The notes under the pieces were generated by a model. That model ran no database searches. It was not told the origin of the DNA and saw only the letters and a list, made by a program, of their open reading frames with translations. This document shows positions 33,301 to 45,024 of a stretch of 64,000 bases of DNA, in pieces. The first letter of the stretch is position 1; each line of letters opens with the position of its first letter. A program made the position numbers and the translations under genes. The stretch comes from Hypholoma sublateritium FD-334 SS-4 (Eukaryota > Basidiomycota > Agaricomycetes > Agaricales > Strophariaceae), in NCBI GenBank assembly GCA_000827495.1, contig KN817537.1, positions 275,080-339,079 on the forward strand, given 5' to 3'.

Positions 33301-33726
33301 CTCAAATGATGTTGAGTCTATGTCATCAGAGCCACCCTACTTCTGTACGTCTAAAATATCGAGATGATTCTGTATCGAGATCATGATGACCCAAAAATGA
33401 AAAAATTTATCATTTGTCCAAGCGCCCATCACGGGGAAAAGAAGTCTTCGCAGATAGCGGCGCCGGGCGGCCGGACGCTCAAGGCATCAGATTCTGATGA
33501 ATACACCAGGCCTGTGTTCCTATATCTACTTGGAAGCAGATGTGGCATTTTGCACTCCCACTATCTTACCCGTCTGGCACTGAAATGGAGAGTAGGACAA
33601 GCTGGTATGCTCCTGTAGTAGGATTTGACGTTCATAACATTTAATTGGCAACCACTTTCGAGGAAAAATATTGCAAATACGCACTGTCGAAGAAGATACA
33701 ATATCCTCCGAGTCAGTGGGGTTCAG
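33301..33726. other. Intergenic; should contain the first exon and promoter of the G-alpha-like gene
   Basis: No convincing ATG-led exon could be spliced in frame to the GAT at 33727. The canonical MGxxxS myristoylation start is not seen. The short frame at 33364-33618 has no recognisable character. Confidence 0.35.
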
Positions 33727-35205
33727 GATGCTAGGAGAGACGCAAAACCCGCAAGGATGACGCTACTAGGTCCGTTCTGTTTATTTTTAAAAAATGTCTT
33801 TGATCAAGGCCAGGGGATCCTAATGCCTGGTATCATCTGCTGCCAGGGTCATCTGGCTCTGGTAAATCTACAATAATGAAGCAAATGGATATCATATATC
33901 AAGGAGGCATATCCGAAAAGAACAGATACCAGCAGCTGGTCTATGAGAACATATACAGTGCCATCGCCGACGTCGTACAGCACATGAACCAGAACCAGTA
34001 TTGGTCAAATTTCAAATATAAAGTAAGGTTTTGAGGCGCTCCCCGATTTTCGAGTCTACGTCCAGTTTTTATACTTTGCCTCTATCGCTGACTATTTCTC
34101 TGTGACAGGGCTATGAGAATATTGCCAATAAAATTGTTTCAGAATGGAACTGTCGCGCTACTATGCCTGATCACGTTGGGATTGTCATAGAGGAGATATG
34201 GAGCGATTCATTTGTTCGATCTCTTGTAAATCTGGGGAAATTTGTATTTTCCTGTGATTCGTCCGAGTAGTATGTGGAATTCTCACATCTCCGAAATACT
34301 CTCTTAGAATATTGACCCCCGATTTTCAGTTTTCTCAACAACATCTCCCGAATTGGACATCCGAGCTATTGCCCCAGCGACGAGGACATAATCCGAGGAT
34401 GGTGTACTTCCACGGGGATTTATACTCAAACTTTCAATATAAAAAGTGCTCAGTGCGTTCACATTTTACTCTCAAATTTAAGTACCCTCCTGATGCAAAG
34501 CATCACTGCCGTCAGGGTCGAGGTTATCGATACATCCGGTGCTAGATCTGAGAGAAGAAAATGGCGTCATTGCTTCCAACCTGGCATGCTTGTTGTCTTC
34601 TGTGTAGCCTTGACTGACTACAGTCAACGGCTCTCTGAAGACAAATCAGCTGTGCGTACTCGAATAATCTTGGCTCTCGTGTCATTTTGTCTAAATACCT
34701 GCGTTCAGAGTCGCATGACCGACTCGTTACAGCTATTTAAAGACATCGCCAATTCAAAAGAGCTACTGGAGTCCTCCATGATAATAATTTTTACAAAAGC
34801 GGACCACCTTCGTGAGAGGATAGAAAAGGTAGGTATATTCCACGAAGACAAATCGCCCCGGTCTGATTACTACACACCTGTGTAATAACAGACACCTCTA
34901 TCGCATTCCTTCGTCGATTACACAGGCGAAGATACCTTTGAAGCTGCGCTATCGTATATTGCAAATCGCTACCTCTCCCTCGTAGTTTCCAGGACAAAGC
35001 CCATATATACATAGTTGAGTGTCGTCATACTATTAGATGGCCTAGGGTCCCAACCGTTTATTGCAGCGTAGTGGATGCCACGAATACAGAAGACGTCCGC
35101 AGCACATTTTCTGAAGTATATGTTGAGTATATGATAACTTCCTTCCGCTTTGAAAATAAAGAACAGTCCTTTCATAATAGAACTATTTTAGAACACGTTC
35201 AATAG
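33727..35205 (+). CDS. Divergent heterotrimeric G-protein alpha subunit-like protein with altered nucleotide-binding motifs
   Basis: Eight exons (33727-33769, 33847-34022, 34109-34269, 34330-34452, 34501-34651, 34709-34828, 34892-35013, 35067-35205) with GT-AG introns of 48-86 bp sum to exactly 345 codons. The order follows G-alpha throughout: RMTLLGSSGSGKSTIMKQMDII (P-loop), a helical domain ending YFLNNISRIGHPSYCPSDEDII, switch I GWCTSTGI, switch II VIDTSGARSERRKWRHCF, then SRMTDSLQLFKDIANS, IIIFTKADHL, FVDYTGEDTFEAALSYI and YVVDATNTEDVRSTF. Canonical residues are changed: the switch-I Arg is Trp, DVGGQ is DTSGA (catalytic Gln to Ala), NKxD is TKAD, and TCAT is VDAT. Frame and splice sites are intact, so this is expressed-looking, not a ruin. 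The first exon was not found. Membrane-signalling role inferred; GTP hydrolysis doubtful. Confidence 0.85.
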
Positions 35206-35638
35206 TTTAGACTAAACTAAGATCTGCATGAACCTTCTCTGAATCAGGAGCCTATGATTTTGCTCTGATTTTCCAGATTCCGTAAAGTTATTAAATATAA
35301 CGGCAGGTTGATCTCAACCAAATGTCAACGATTAATCAACGACGGAGTAGAATATCATTTTAATGAGTTTTATTAGAGATAGCACCGGAAGGTTTTCTTT
35401 TTGAAAAATTTCCTACAGATACTACTTTGAAGCAGGGTATCTTATCCATTTTTATAGCTTTGAAGAATGGCGGTCGCCGATGCACTACAAGGCTGACAAA
35501 GACGTGGGAAATATAACATGCTTGTGGCTATGCGCCAAAAAATTGTGCTTGTCAACGCCGACGACGACCGCGAGCATCTCTTGACGACGTGAAGGACGAC
35601 GGCGACTATACTCACGACCTTCTGCCGCCGATAAAATC
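35206..35638. other. Intergenic, promoter of eIF3e
   Basis: AT-rich flank, then a GC-richer stretch just before the eIF3e start. No gene seen. Confidence 0.5.
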
Positions 35639-37308
35639 ATGGCGCAATACGATCTCTCGAAAACGCTGATTCCCTACCTTGACCGCCACCTCTCATTCCC
35701 CTTACTTGCCCACCTTGGGGAAACTGGGCTTTTCCCGGCGGAGGAGGTCACTGTTGCCCAGTATGAGCTAGCGAAGGGCACGAACATGTTCGACTATGCG
35801 AAGGGGCTTTTCGAGGGGATATATCCAGGGGAGACGGTACCAGCAGGTGCGTATGGTGTGGTGCTGTTCGTTTGGTTTTGTCCCTGATGATTTACCTCTT
35901 GATTATGAAATCCGTTCTTTCAATCTGCCTGGATAACAATGGATCTCAGAATTCGACCAAAAGCGCACAAACGCAGTGTCAACGAACGAGCGGCTGCAAC
36001 AAGAGGCGCAGGCTGTCCTCGATGTCATTGAAAATCCCGATGTTGCGCAAGCTCTGCGCCAGGACAAGAACCAAAATCTGCAATATCTCAAAGACAACTA
36101 CAACGTATGTTGCTGAAACCTGTCGCCGTATCGGCTAACACCCATTTCAGCTGACGCTTGATCAAATCACTGCGCTGTATAACTTCGGTCAATTCCAATA
36201 TTCGTACGGAAACTACACCGGAGCCGCCGACTACCTATATCATTTCCGTGTGCTATCGACGGACGCCGAGCTTAACACCTCCGCACACTGGGGGAAGCTT
36301 GCCTCCGATATCCTCACCGGCCGATGGGATGTAGCCCTCGAAGAGCTGAACACCCTCCGCGACGCCATCGACACCCGATCCGCGCCCAGCCTCCTCGGCA
36401 GCACCGCTGCACAAGCACAGGGCGCCGTCCTGGACCCCGCTCTCGGACAACTGCACTCAAGGACATGGGTCGTGCACTGGAGTCTGTTTGTGTACTTCAA
36501 TCACCCCCAGGGCCGCACCCTGCTGCTCGAGACGTTCCTGTCTCCGACGTACCTGAACACGATCCAGACGAGCTGTCCATGGGTCCTGCGCTACCTTGCC
36601 GCCGCTGCCATTCTGTCACGCAAGGCCGCCGCCGGTCTCACAACTCCCGCCACACCATTGTCCCCCCGCGTGCGCCACGCAATTCGCGAGATCGTCAAGG
36701 TAATCCAGACAGAGGAATATCAGTACAGCGACCCGGTGACGGAGTTCCTGCGTGAACTCTATGTCGAGTTTGACTTTGAGCGGGCACAGAAGGCGCTGAG
36801 CGAGGCTGTCGACGGTGTTTTGGCCAACGACTTTTTCCTTGGCGAGTTCAAGGACGAGTTCCTCGATTGCGCACGATTCCTGGTGAGCGAGGCATATGTG
36901 CGGATACACGGACGGGTGGACATTGAGTGCGTTATGTCTTTTGATTCCATGCTCAGAAGTCTAATCGTATGCAGGAACCTATCCGAGCGCCTGAACCTGT
37001 CACAAGAAGAGGGTGAAAAGTGGATCGTGAACTTGATCCGGGAGAGCCGCATGGGCGCTGATGCGAAGATCGACTTGGAGAAGGTGGGTATCTTCCATCC
37101 CTCTTGATTTCTATGCTAACTTCTACTCTTCCAGAACGTCATCGATATCAACCGGCCGCCACAGCCCGTCTACCAGACGGTCATTGAGAAGACCCGGCAG
37201 CTCGCAGTACGCACGCAGGCCCTCGGTGTCGCCATCGGCCGCCCCCCGCAGCAAGCACAACAGCAACAGCAAAAACCAGACCAAGCGCAGGAAGTTCTGG
37301 TCAACTAG
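35639..37308 (+). CDS. INT6: Eukaryotic translation initiation factor 3 subunit E
   Basis: ATG at 35639: MAQYDLSKTLIPYLDRHLSF followed by PLLAHL, the hallmark start of eIF3e/Int6. Next come YELAKGTNMFDYAKGLF (exon 1) and, after a short intron, EFDQKRTNAVSTNERLQQEA. The third exon carries LTLDQITALYNFGQFQYSYGNY and the long helical (TPR-like) region. The PCI domain extends over roughly the last 200 residues (LVSEAYVRIHGRVDI, NLSERLNLSQEEGEKWIVNLI, MGADAKID, NRPPQPVYQTVIEKT). A Gln-rich tail (QQAQQQQQKPDQAQ) ends in EVLVN and TAG at 37306-37308. It is part of the 43S pre-initiation scaffold in the cytoplasm. Single-copy housekeeping gene, useful as a synteny anchor. No anomalies. Confidence 0.96.
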
Positions 37309-38763
37309 CCATTGTATCAGCATAGAATCGCTATCGATAGGCTATGTGTGCCCTCCCTTCTCGCATCGTGACGGTGTGGGGACTGGTCAATCTCGCTGGG
37401 TGGTGTCCGTAGGGGAGGGGGGATGTGTGGTTGACGCGCCTCTAGGCTAAAATTCGGTCTTGTTCCTTTCCTTTCTGCCTCGTTCTCTCATTCTTTTTGT
37501 ATCTTGCTTTCTATTTTGTCTGTTGCATGCATACAACTGTCGCCGTGGTAAGGCGATATGCGAATGAAGGCCCTGCTGGCCGGATCGGCGCGCCAATTAT
37601 AAAATATTTGCATAATCAGAGTATATGTGGTCAGTCGTGCTCGCTAGAGGTTGTGATATTTATAGGACCAATGGCAAAGAAAATGGATCGAATAAAGCAA
37701 TATGCGGGCCGCTCCATCTCTGGTACCATCGATGTATCTCGGATGTGAGATCAATGCGAGATTTGGATGAATCATGAAGAGTCGCATAGGTCTAAGAGCC
37801 CAATACCACTAAAAGGTCTGCGTAGCTTGAAAGTAACGCGCTGATTGCGTCTTAGATTGAGAAACGTTGATCGAAGAAAATGTTTTCTGATACCGTTCCG
37901 TATATGGTAGTTATTTCTTTTTAAAGACACTCAGTGATCAAACCTCTTATAATGGGCTTCATATGCTTACACGACGCCTTATCCTCAGATTGTTGGTCAC
38001 CTACTAATAAATGACCAGAGAGCTCGGTACACTGGCCAAGATAGGATATTCTGGCCGAGCCTTGCCAGACAGGTATCCGTGAAGTAACCGGGCCCACTTC
38101 ACGTGAATGATAAGCCGAAAGAACTGCAGAGGACTCAGGAACCCGACGGCACGACAGGGTTTGACTTGATAAAGTAGATAAGCGAGGATAATTGAAAAGG
38201 TGCGATAGGCGGCATGGCCTGTGAAACCAACATGGGGACATTCCATATCAAAGAATCTCTCCAGGCCCCCAATTGAATATGTTTTCGAAGTGGGACTGAA
38301 TACCTTCATGAAGACGGTGTATGAGCACGCTACTTATTACTATTGATACGTCCTGGGTATAGTGCGGAGACGTTTGGCAGCGGTCATGTCGTGATGTCTG
38401 CGCAAAAGGGAATCTCCCTCCGTACCCCTCGCCAATGAATGCGATGAACGAAAAAGCGTTTGAATACGATGAAAGCATAGCAACATTGATTTCAAAGTTC
38501 CCCATTACTTTCAACCTGGGCTATTGTAATTTTTTTGGCAGAGCTAGGGCGAGTAATAATTTGTCCAAATGTTATAAATATACCTGCGCGGCTGTCTATC
38601 ATTCTCGGAGAATTTGACACTTCTGTTAATCTTGAGTTGATCATCATTTATCGTACGCGGCTGTCCAGAAGGAGTACAATAGTAATGAACGAGCATGAGT
38701 TTTCGAATAAAAGGCTCACGTCAACAGTCTAACCATTGTGGTGTACCTGCTTCACTTCGTAGT
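37309..38763. other. Intergenic, 1.45 kb
   Basis: 3' flank of eIF3e and promoter of the WSC gene. Short frames on both strands are without family character. No repeat recognised. Confidence 0.5.
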
Positions 38764-39995
38764 ATGTTTTCACTGTTCTCACTGCTTATATCTGGCGTTG
38801 CAGGACTAAACGTCGTTCTTCCACGGCAAACATCACAAAGTCTATTGGGAAATACCTCTGTTCTGCCTCCTGGATGGAATGTCAACCCGGGTATCGACTG
38901 CCTCGCGTGAGTATACTTAGTACCGTTTCATTGTACCCACCAGAAGATTAACGCCACACCGATTAATGCTTGCGCTTTAATTCTAGTGATGCCGGAAACC
39001 TACTTGGCCCTAGTTTTACAGACCCCGTCGGCCTGACGATCGAGTCTTGTGTTGCATTCTGCAACGAGCAGAGCCAGCGTCTTGCTGGNCTGGAAGGGGA
39101 CCAATGCAGTTAGCTTCACTTTCTTTCCCTTGATCAGTGGATATATTTGAATCGCCATACTTTCAAAATCCTCTTAGAATGTGCAAACATATACAGACCG
39201 GATGGCGGAGGNTTCGAGAGTGATCCAGGCGAATGCCATCTACCTGATTTTGATGTTCCCTGCCCCGGAAACGCGGAAGAATCATGTGGACTCCCGAATG
39301 GCACTCCATCATTAATTAGCTTGTATCTGAAGACGGGCACTCCGATTGACTGTTCCGATCTTGTATGGCCCGGCGGCTCAGCGATGACGGCCGGTAAATG
39401 GCGCTTTTCATATTTCTACAAGTGCGTACATGAACGAATATCCGCTCAATAACTGAGATCATACAGCTAATAATGGACTGCCATTCAGTGATTCCACCAC
39501 AGCGCGAGCTTTGAGCGTCAATGCAGCGACTCTGGCAGCTCCAGTAACAGCGGGAAGTATGAGCTCAGCGGCTTGCACCACGGCGTGCGGTAACGCAGGT
39601 GAGCACTCAATTGCATCATTTTAAACTCCCATTTATAATTTTCTGCATNCAGGATATACACTTGCCGGCGTTGAATTTGGAGATGAATGCTGTAAGTCTT
39701 TCAGTTGTATCCTATGGTTTATNTGACTTCGTTGAGCGACGTAATAGTTTGCGGAAATGCATTGGAAAACAATGCTCACACAATCACAGACTGCGCGCTT
39801 TTGAACCAGCCATTCAACCCTAACCCCGCGCGCGTAAGTCTCACAGTGTGCACAGGGAATCCACAGGAGATTTGTGGCGGCCCNGGGGTCATATCGATAT
39901 TCACGCTTCCGGGGACGGGGCTCATTCCCCTTCTTCCCTTTGTCCCTTCTTTGGATAATTTCTGCGCAGGCGAGAATTGCATGACGGAGACCTAA
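38764..39995 (+). CDS. Secreted protein with two WSC domains
   Basis: ATG at 38764 with a signal peptide (MFSLFSLLISGVAGLNVV). After splicing, the first WSC module reads GNLLGPSFTDPVGLTIESCVAFC, then GDQCKCANIYRPDGGG and FDVPCPGNAEESCGLPNG. The second reads CTTACGNAGYTLAGVEFGDECYCGNALENN and VCTGNPQEICGGPGVISIF. Cys spacing matches the eight-Cys WSC fold, a putative carbohydrate/cell-wall binding unit also found attached to fungal copper radical oxidases. About five short introns. Stop at 39993-39995 after NCMTET. No catalytic domain is visible. Several N bases fall in exons (39089, 39212, 39894). A 5'-truncated duplicate lies at 59589-60804. Confidence 0.82.
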
Positions 39996-40413
39996 TTGAA
40001 GCATCATGTCGTTGAATTGTACAAGTATAGCTGNTATCTGATAACACTTGGACTGCGCTGCGCATTAATGTGATTGTGGCAATAATTGCGTATCCCTGGG
40101 TCTGTGACTTTGTTGCAGTCAATCACCGGAGGAAAAGGCTCTNACAACGCGTGGAGACTCTGTGCTGCGTATGAGAATTACGTATAATTGAGTCTAAAAC
40201 CGGTATTGAGGCCTTTATGTATGAATCCTCCAATGCGACTAGATTAAGCGCCCGTTAGAGGAACGCGTGATCGTGCACGTCTCGTGTGACGTAGCGCGCT
40301 TCGAATCACATTACTTGTGACAGTCTGTAATATAGCCTCGCGCAAGCCTCGCGACATGCCACTGAATCTTATCAACTTTCCACTTGCTTTCCACTTCATT
40401 CGCCAGTTTCCGA
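39996..40413. other. Intergenic between WSC gene and kinase-like gene
   Basis: 3' flank and promoter; no gene seen. Contains a GC-rich CTCGCGCAAGCCTCGCGAC stretch near 40336. Confidence 0.45.
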
Positions 40414-42420
40414 ATGTTTTCAGCTGAACTCGAAAGTCGCTTTCGAAGTATGTTGTTGGGCCCGAGGGTCGCCGAAACTCTTGTCAAGGATCACATCGAC
40501 GCCCAGATTGAAGCTGAGGTCAAAGAAAACGGCGACCGACCCAAGCACCCTGGAATGCCTGAGGATCCCGGGCGCAGGCGTGCCATTGTGCGCGAGTGGC
40601 CACGCGACCCCAANGGGCCGACGATCACCACGTTGCCCGCCGGGAAGGAGGCAGCTAACGGTATGCCCTTGTGGGGNGCCACTGTACTCGACTTCTTCTG
40701 GGTGCAGCGCGCGCCGGAGTGCGGAAACTGGGTTACCGCCGCGAACTCAAGCAGACTGTTGGCTTGGTCGAAAGAGATCGGCGAGCTTGAACATGCTAAG
40801 GAAGAAATTGCCTGGGCGGAGGGGGAGGACAGCCCGAAGGAGTTGTTTCCGTGCGACATGGCGACCTTGCTCAAAGATGCCGATTATGCGCCTCCCGGTG
40901 TAGCAAAATTCCGTGATGATATGCATAAACTGGTGAGCTATNGGTAATNTGGTCTCTGGAAGCGTCATACTTACGCATACGCGTAGCCCAACGGCAGGAT
41001 GTCAGCGACGCGATACCAGAAATTCCAGAATCGCCTCCCACTTCATCTTCTACCAGAGAAGCTCATTGTGCATGATCCAGACAGTACGTTGCGCGTTGGA
41101 CGGACATCTAAAGTCGAATCGGAAGAATGCGACACGCCACGCGTCTACAGGCTCGAGCTCACCAAAGAGACACGCGATACCATCGCTGCTGCGCGAACCG
41201 CCTTAGCGCAGTCAGATAAAGCGGGTTCTGCTCTTTTATACACTACTCAATCGGAAGACATGATCACTGGGAATGNGAAGGAGGGACCAGTCATCGAGGC
41301 AACGGCCGTGATTCTACCGCCACCCCCGCCCCCGCCGCTACTGACTCCAGAAGCGCACCTCTACATCAACGCNGCTGACAAGCTCGGCGAAGGAAACCAC
41401 TCGCACGTCTACCGCGTTGCGTGGGAGATCCCCCGCAGTCTCGTCATGGCACCATACGTATGCGACAAGTGTATCGAAGAAAGTTTATTCAAGAAACTCA
41501 NGGAGGAAGCGCCCGAGGCAAAAATCAGCACGAGCGAGCCGCTCGACTTTCAAATTGAAGAGTTGATGATACACATCGCCGGTCTGCACGGCAGAAAAGG
41601 GAAGCTTTCCATGGTCGAAGTCACCATGCCCGCTATGGACGTCGAATTTGTTTATTCCTCGACAGGGACGTCCGAAAAGATAAAGCAAGCAGCCGAACGT
41701 ATTATGAACATGGAATATGAGGGCAACACGCGCAAAGTCCCTATCGACNTGAAGTGGTCGACTCCGGGCAACTTCTGCGAACACGAACAGGAGCGCAGGA
41801 GCGCGCCGANGACATTCAAGGTCGACGTCAGCGCTAAGCTTTCGCACAAGTACGATGAACACCTTCCACGCGAGGCGCAGAATTATCAGAAATTCCCTGC
41901 GCATTTCTTTCAGCACTGGAGCGGGTACAATATCATTCCCCCCAACAAGGATCCGACACCCGTGCTGGCTGTGGTACCCCAGTTCTACGGCTACTATGTA
42001 CCGGAGGACGGCCAGGTCAAGGACGGCGAGTACCTCAGCCCGATTTTGCTCCTGGAGAACTGTGGCACGCCCGTGGACGTCAATGACCTGGACATAGATG
42101 ATAGGTGCGCTCCGGTTTCATCACGCTGCCGGGAGTGAGTACTGAGCACTCATTCCAGACACGAATGCGCGTCGCTACTGCTCCGCATGCACACCGAGGG
42201 CTGGCTGCACAACTCGTTCTTCCCCCGGAATGTACTCATGCAGCACGGGGACATCACTGAATGGCCCGTGTTTCAGGAAAAGAAGGACAGGCGTTTCCGA
42301 ATCATAGATTTCGGGCGCTCGGTGNATTATCCGAAGACGTCAGGACGCTCGGAATATGGGGTNCTAAGATCTAAAGAGGAGCATGAATGTAGGCAGACGT
42401 TCAAGATCAGTGACTTCTGA
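40414..42420 (+). CDS. Fungal protein kinase-like protein (632 aa), copy 1
   Basis: Three exons (40414-40932, 40987-42104, 42159-42420) total exactly 633 codons. ATG at 40414 (MFSAELESRFRSMLLG); splicing joins MHKL to PNGRMSATRYQKF, so the two long frames here belong to one gene. A glycine-rich loop reads ADKLGEGNHSHVYRVAW. The hinge-like segment SPILLLENCGTPVDV is followed by LLLRMHTEGWLHNSFFPRNVL, which stands where a kinase catalytic loop (HRDxxxxN) is expected. RIIDFGRS provides the DFG motif. The His-Arg-Asp is not canonical (H-N-S-F-F-P-R-N), as is common in lineage-specific fungal kinase-like families. A proline run (PPPPPPPPLL) precedes the kinase domain. Target unknown; catalytic activity uncertain. 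Several N bases occur. Confidence 0.8.
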
Positions 42421-42750
42421 TGTTNCGTCGAAGAGTTGACACTGTACCATCGTACTGATATCTCCCTTCTTGAGCGTACTGTACTGATTTCTCAGTTTCT
42501 TTTTTTCCCCTATGTACTTTGGCGATGCGTGTGTTGTNACTTGTAATTATTGCTATTGTAGTTAGGTGTTCTGTTTGAACTGTAAATTGTACTTGCCTGT
42601 GTATAACGAATATGAAAGCAATCACCTGAAATGATTCACAACGTTCAAATGGCAAGCGTTCGATCCGAGCCCGGGTCAGGAGTTCAAACGTTCAAGCTTC
42701 AAGCTTCAAGTTTCAGATGTTCATGTTTATACTATTATACATCGCTGTCA
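42421..42750. other. Convergent 3' region with a 9-bp microsatellite
   Basis: Tail-to-tail 3' flanks of the kinase-like and ferric reductase genes. TTCAAGCTTCAAGCTTCAAG-type repeats lie at about 42688-42713. No gene. Confidence 0.5.
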
Positions 42751-45024
42751 TCACAGCGCAAATATCTCCGTATGAAGCCCCACACCTCCCAGATTCACTC
42801 CGCGCCCGCTCAATTGCAGACGCGCGACACCATTCGCCACCTCGCGGATCAGACCTTCAGGCCCACTCGCGCATACCGCGAGCCCTCCTCCCGCACGCGC
42901 GACGAACGGCAAGCGACCCACAGCATCCAGCTCGGGGTCAACACCCATGCTCGTTTCCGAATCCACAGAGCGTTCAGCTAAGGACACGCGATCGCCTTTG
43001 TCGCCACTGTCTGCGGTCAGAGCTGGCACCAGCGCGGGGCTTGTGAGGTTCAGCAGGACGNGATACACGCTCGGGCGCACGATGGCGACGTCGCAGTTCG
43101 GGATCGGTGGGACTGCCTCGGGGTTGCAGAGGCAGGTGACGTATATTGAGATGTGCAGCGTAATGGGGAGCAGCCCGGCGCTAGACGCCTCNGCCGCACG
43201 CGCGATATCCATGAGGGCGGGGGCAAACCAGTCGATGGAGCCTGCATATATGCGCGATCAGCGCAATGGGGAGGAAAGTGAAACAGGAGTGNTCACCAAA
43301 AGAACGCACACACCACACGAGCTCGATGGCGCGCGTGCGTTCGCCGCCACTGCGGCCCTTGCGCACGATGCGGCCGACGATGTCGTCGAGCACACCGAGC
43401 GCGAACGTGATCCCCGACCCGCCGGCGAAGAGGAGAGCAGTTTCGTANTCGCCGAGGTCGACGCTGCACCCGCCGTAGGGGCCGTCGATCATCACTTGCG
43501 CGGGAACTTCCATGGCCGGCTTGTCGGTCTCCTTGCCTTCACGCTGCTGGAGGTCGAGTAGGTCTGTCTCGGCAGCGCGCTGCGTGGCGTGCACGTTGAG
43601 GGCCTTTGTCCAGTCTCCCACAGCACGGGCGCCGAACGACATGCCACTGGGATAGGACGTGATGCATGAGATATCAGGTGGCGCGGAGATGATGGTGAGA
43701 GGGTGCGATTCGAATACGCGTCCCGAGAAGAATACGCGCAGGCGGACGTGTTGGCCGGCGATCCAGCCGGCCGTGGCGTATGGGACATGTATCTAGACGA
43801 ATGTTAGATGCGGAAGCCAATGAGCAAGAGGTGACGTACGAGGGTCATCTGGTTTCCGACAGGTACAAGCAGGGCCTCCTTGATGCGATGACGGAACATA
43901 CGTAGTACGATGTCGAAACCATAGAAGGCAAGTGGAGGGAATATCCACGGAGAGGCGTAAATAGTATGGTAGCACACCGCGACGAAGAATGATATGAAGC
44001 CTAACATGCTTTATCGTCCTCTTGTTAATGTCCANTTCAGCAGNATAAGGAGATCATGCTCGACTCACTGGATGACATAAAAGATCTGATATGCCCATCT
44101 TCGCACAANGGGTAACGAGCTGAGTACGACAACCCCCAGCAGTCCCAGCGCCGCGACGCCGGAGCCCTCCTTTTGCTGCCCGATGATGGGCAGGTCGTAC
44201 TGCAGGTGGTTCCGTATCCACAGAGCGCCGTGCAACGCCGAGCCCAAGAACATGATTCGACCAGACCATCGGTGGATGTAGTTCAGCTTCTCGTAACCGN
44301 TTCCGGGACCGAGGAGGAGGGAGACGACGGAGTTCTTCGTCGCGAAGAGGAAGACAATCGGGAACTGGGCGAGCGCGAGGAAGCCTGAGCGAATAAGAAC
44401 ANTCATTAGCGGGGGTTTCCGGGTGCGACGAGAAGTGCAGTGCGATAAGTACCTGCGCGGTTGGAGTTGCTGACTAGAGGAGCATCTATAACGATGCACG
44501 CAACGACAGACGCCATGTAGCCGGCTATGAGAAGAACTNAATGGCGACTTTGGTCAGTAGGAAGTGGGAAGATATGGTAATTAGCTGCGATTGCAGCAAA
44601 CATACTTTGACCTGCGTTTAGGCCGATTCCCGGAACCATCCACCAGAGAACGCCGCCAAAAACACCAAGCCAGTTTTCGATCTTCCTGAGCGGACCCATC
44701 TTCCGTACACGGCGAGTTTCGTCGGCGTTGTCTGCACCATCAGCGCGGTCATACTCCTGCACACTCAAANTCTCCTTTATGCCCAGTAGTGATGAATATG
44801 CACGTCGATTGCGTATCGAGCGAATGAGGTGTGGTAAAGCAAGCAAGACGAAGAAGGCAAGCGCAGAGGGCCAGATGATAGAGAATCTGCGCTGCCATCG
44901 TGGATCAACAACATAAGAACTGCGGTTAGTCAGAAGCTGTTACGTCGTGGAATGGACATAAGGTAACGAACTTGTACTGCTGCAGGGAGGCAGGAATGAC
45001 CGGAGGGGTACCTGTGTCGGTCAT
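42751..45024 (-). CDS. Ferric-chelate reductase (FRE/NOX superfamily flavocytochrome)
   Basis: Plasma-membrane enzyme that moves electrons from cytosolic NADPH via FAD and two haems to extracellular Fe(III)/Cu(II). Minus-strand ATG at 45024 (MTDTGTPPVIPASLQQYK). Membrane segments: FSIIWPSALAFFVLLALPHL, LLIAGYMASVVACIVIDAP, FLALAQFPIVFLFA, MLGFISFFVAVCYHTIY. Haem-ligand helix: YIHRWSGRIMFLGSALHGALW. FAD site: HVRLRVFFSGRVFESHPLTI. NADPH site: LLFAGGSGITFALGVLDD and ELVWCVR. C-terminal CASGPEGL resembles the terminal CGP motif. Multiple short introns; stop at 42751-42753 after GLHTEIFAL. It is probably iron-regulated, but no GATA-type site was established. A partial duplicate lies at 63560-64000. 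Confidence 0.88.

Larger units (their letters stand above)
38776..43191. repeat. 4.4-kb direct repeat, copy 1
   Basis: Bases 38776-43191 match 59589-64000 at roughly 99.8 percent by eye, in the same orientation. The offset is 20813 at the start and 20809 after a 4-bp difference (CTTA at about 38916). Most N positions are shared. The left junction falls inside codon 5 of the WSC gene. The true right end lies beyond the window. Confidence 0.95.

Noticed and set aside
33364..33618. 84-codon frame upstream of the G-alpha-like gene as its first exon
   Set aside because: It cannot be spliced in frame to GAT at 33727 with usable signals and shows no G-alpha N-terminal features.
42660..42700. GTTCGATCCGAGCCC as a tRNA T-arm
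   Set aside because: The stem does not pair and the other arms are missing.
43181..43642. Plus-strand frames opposite the ferric reductase (42947-43561)
   Set aside because: They are shadows of the GC-rich minus-strand exons that carry the FAD and NADPH motifs.
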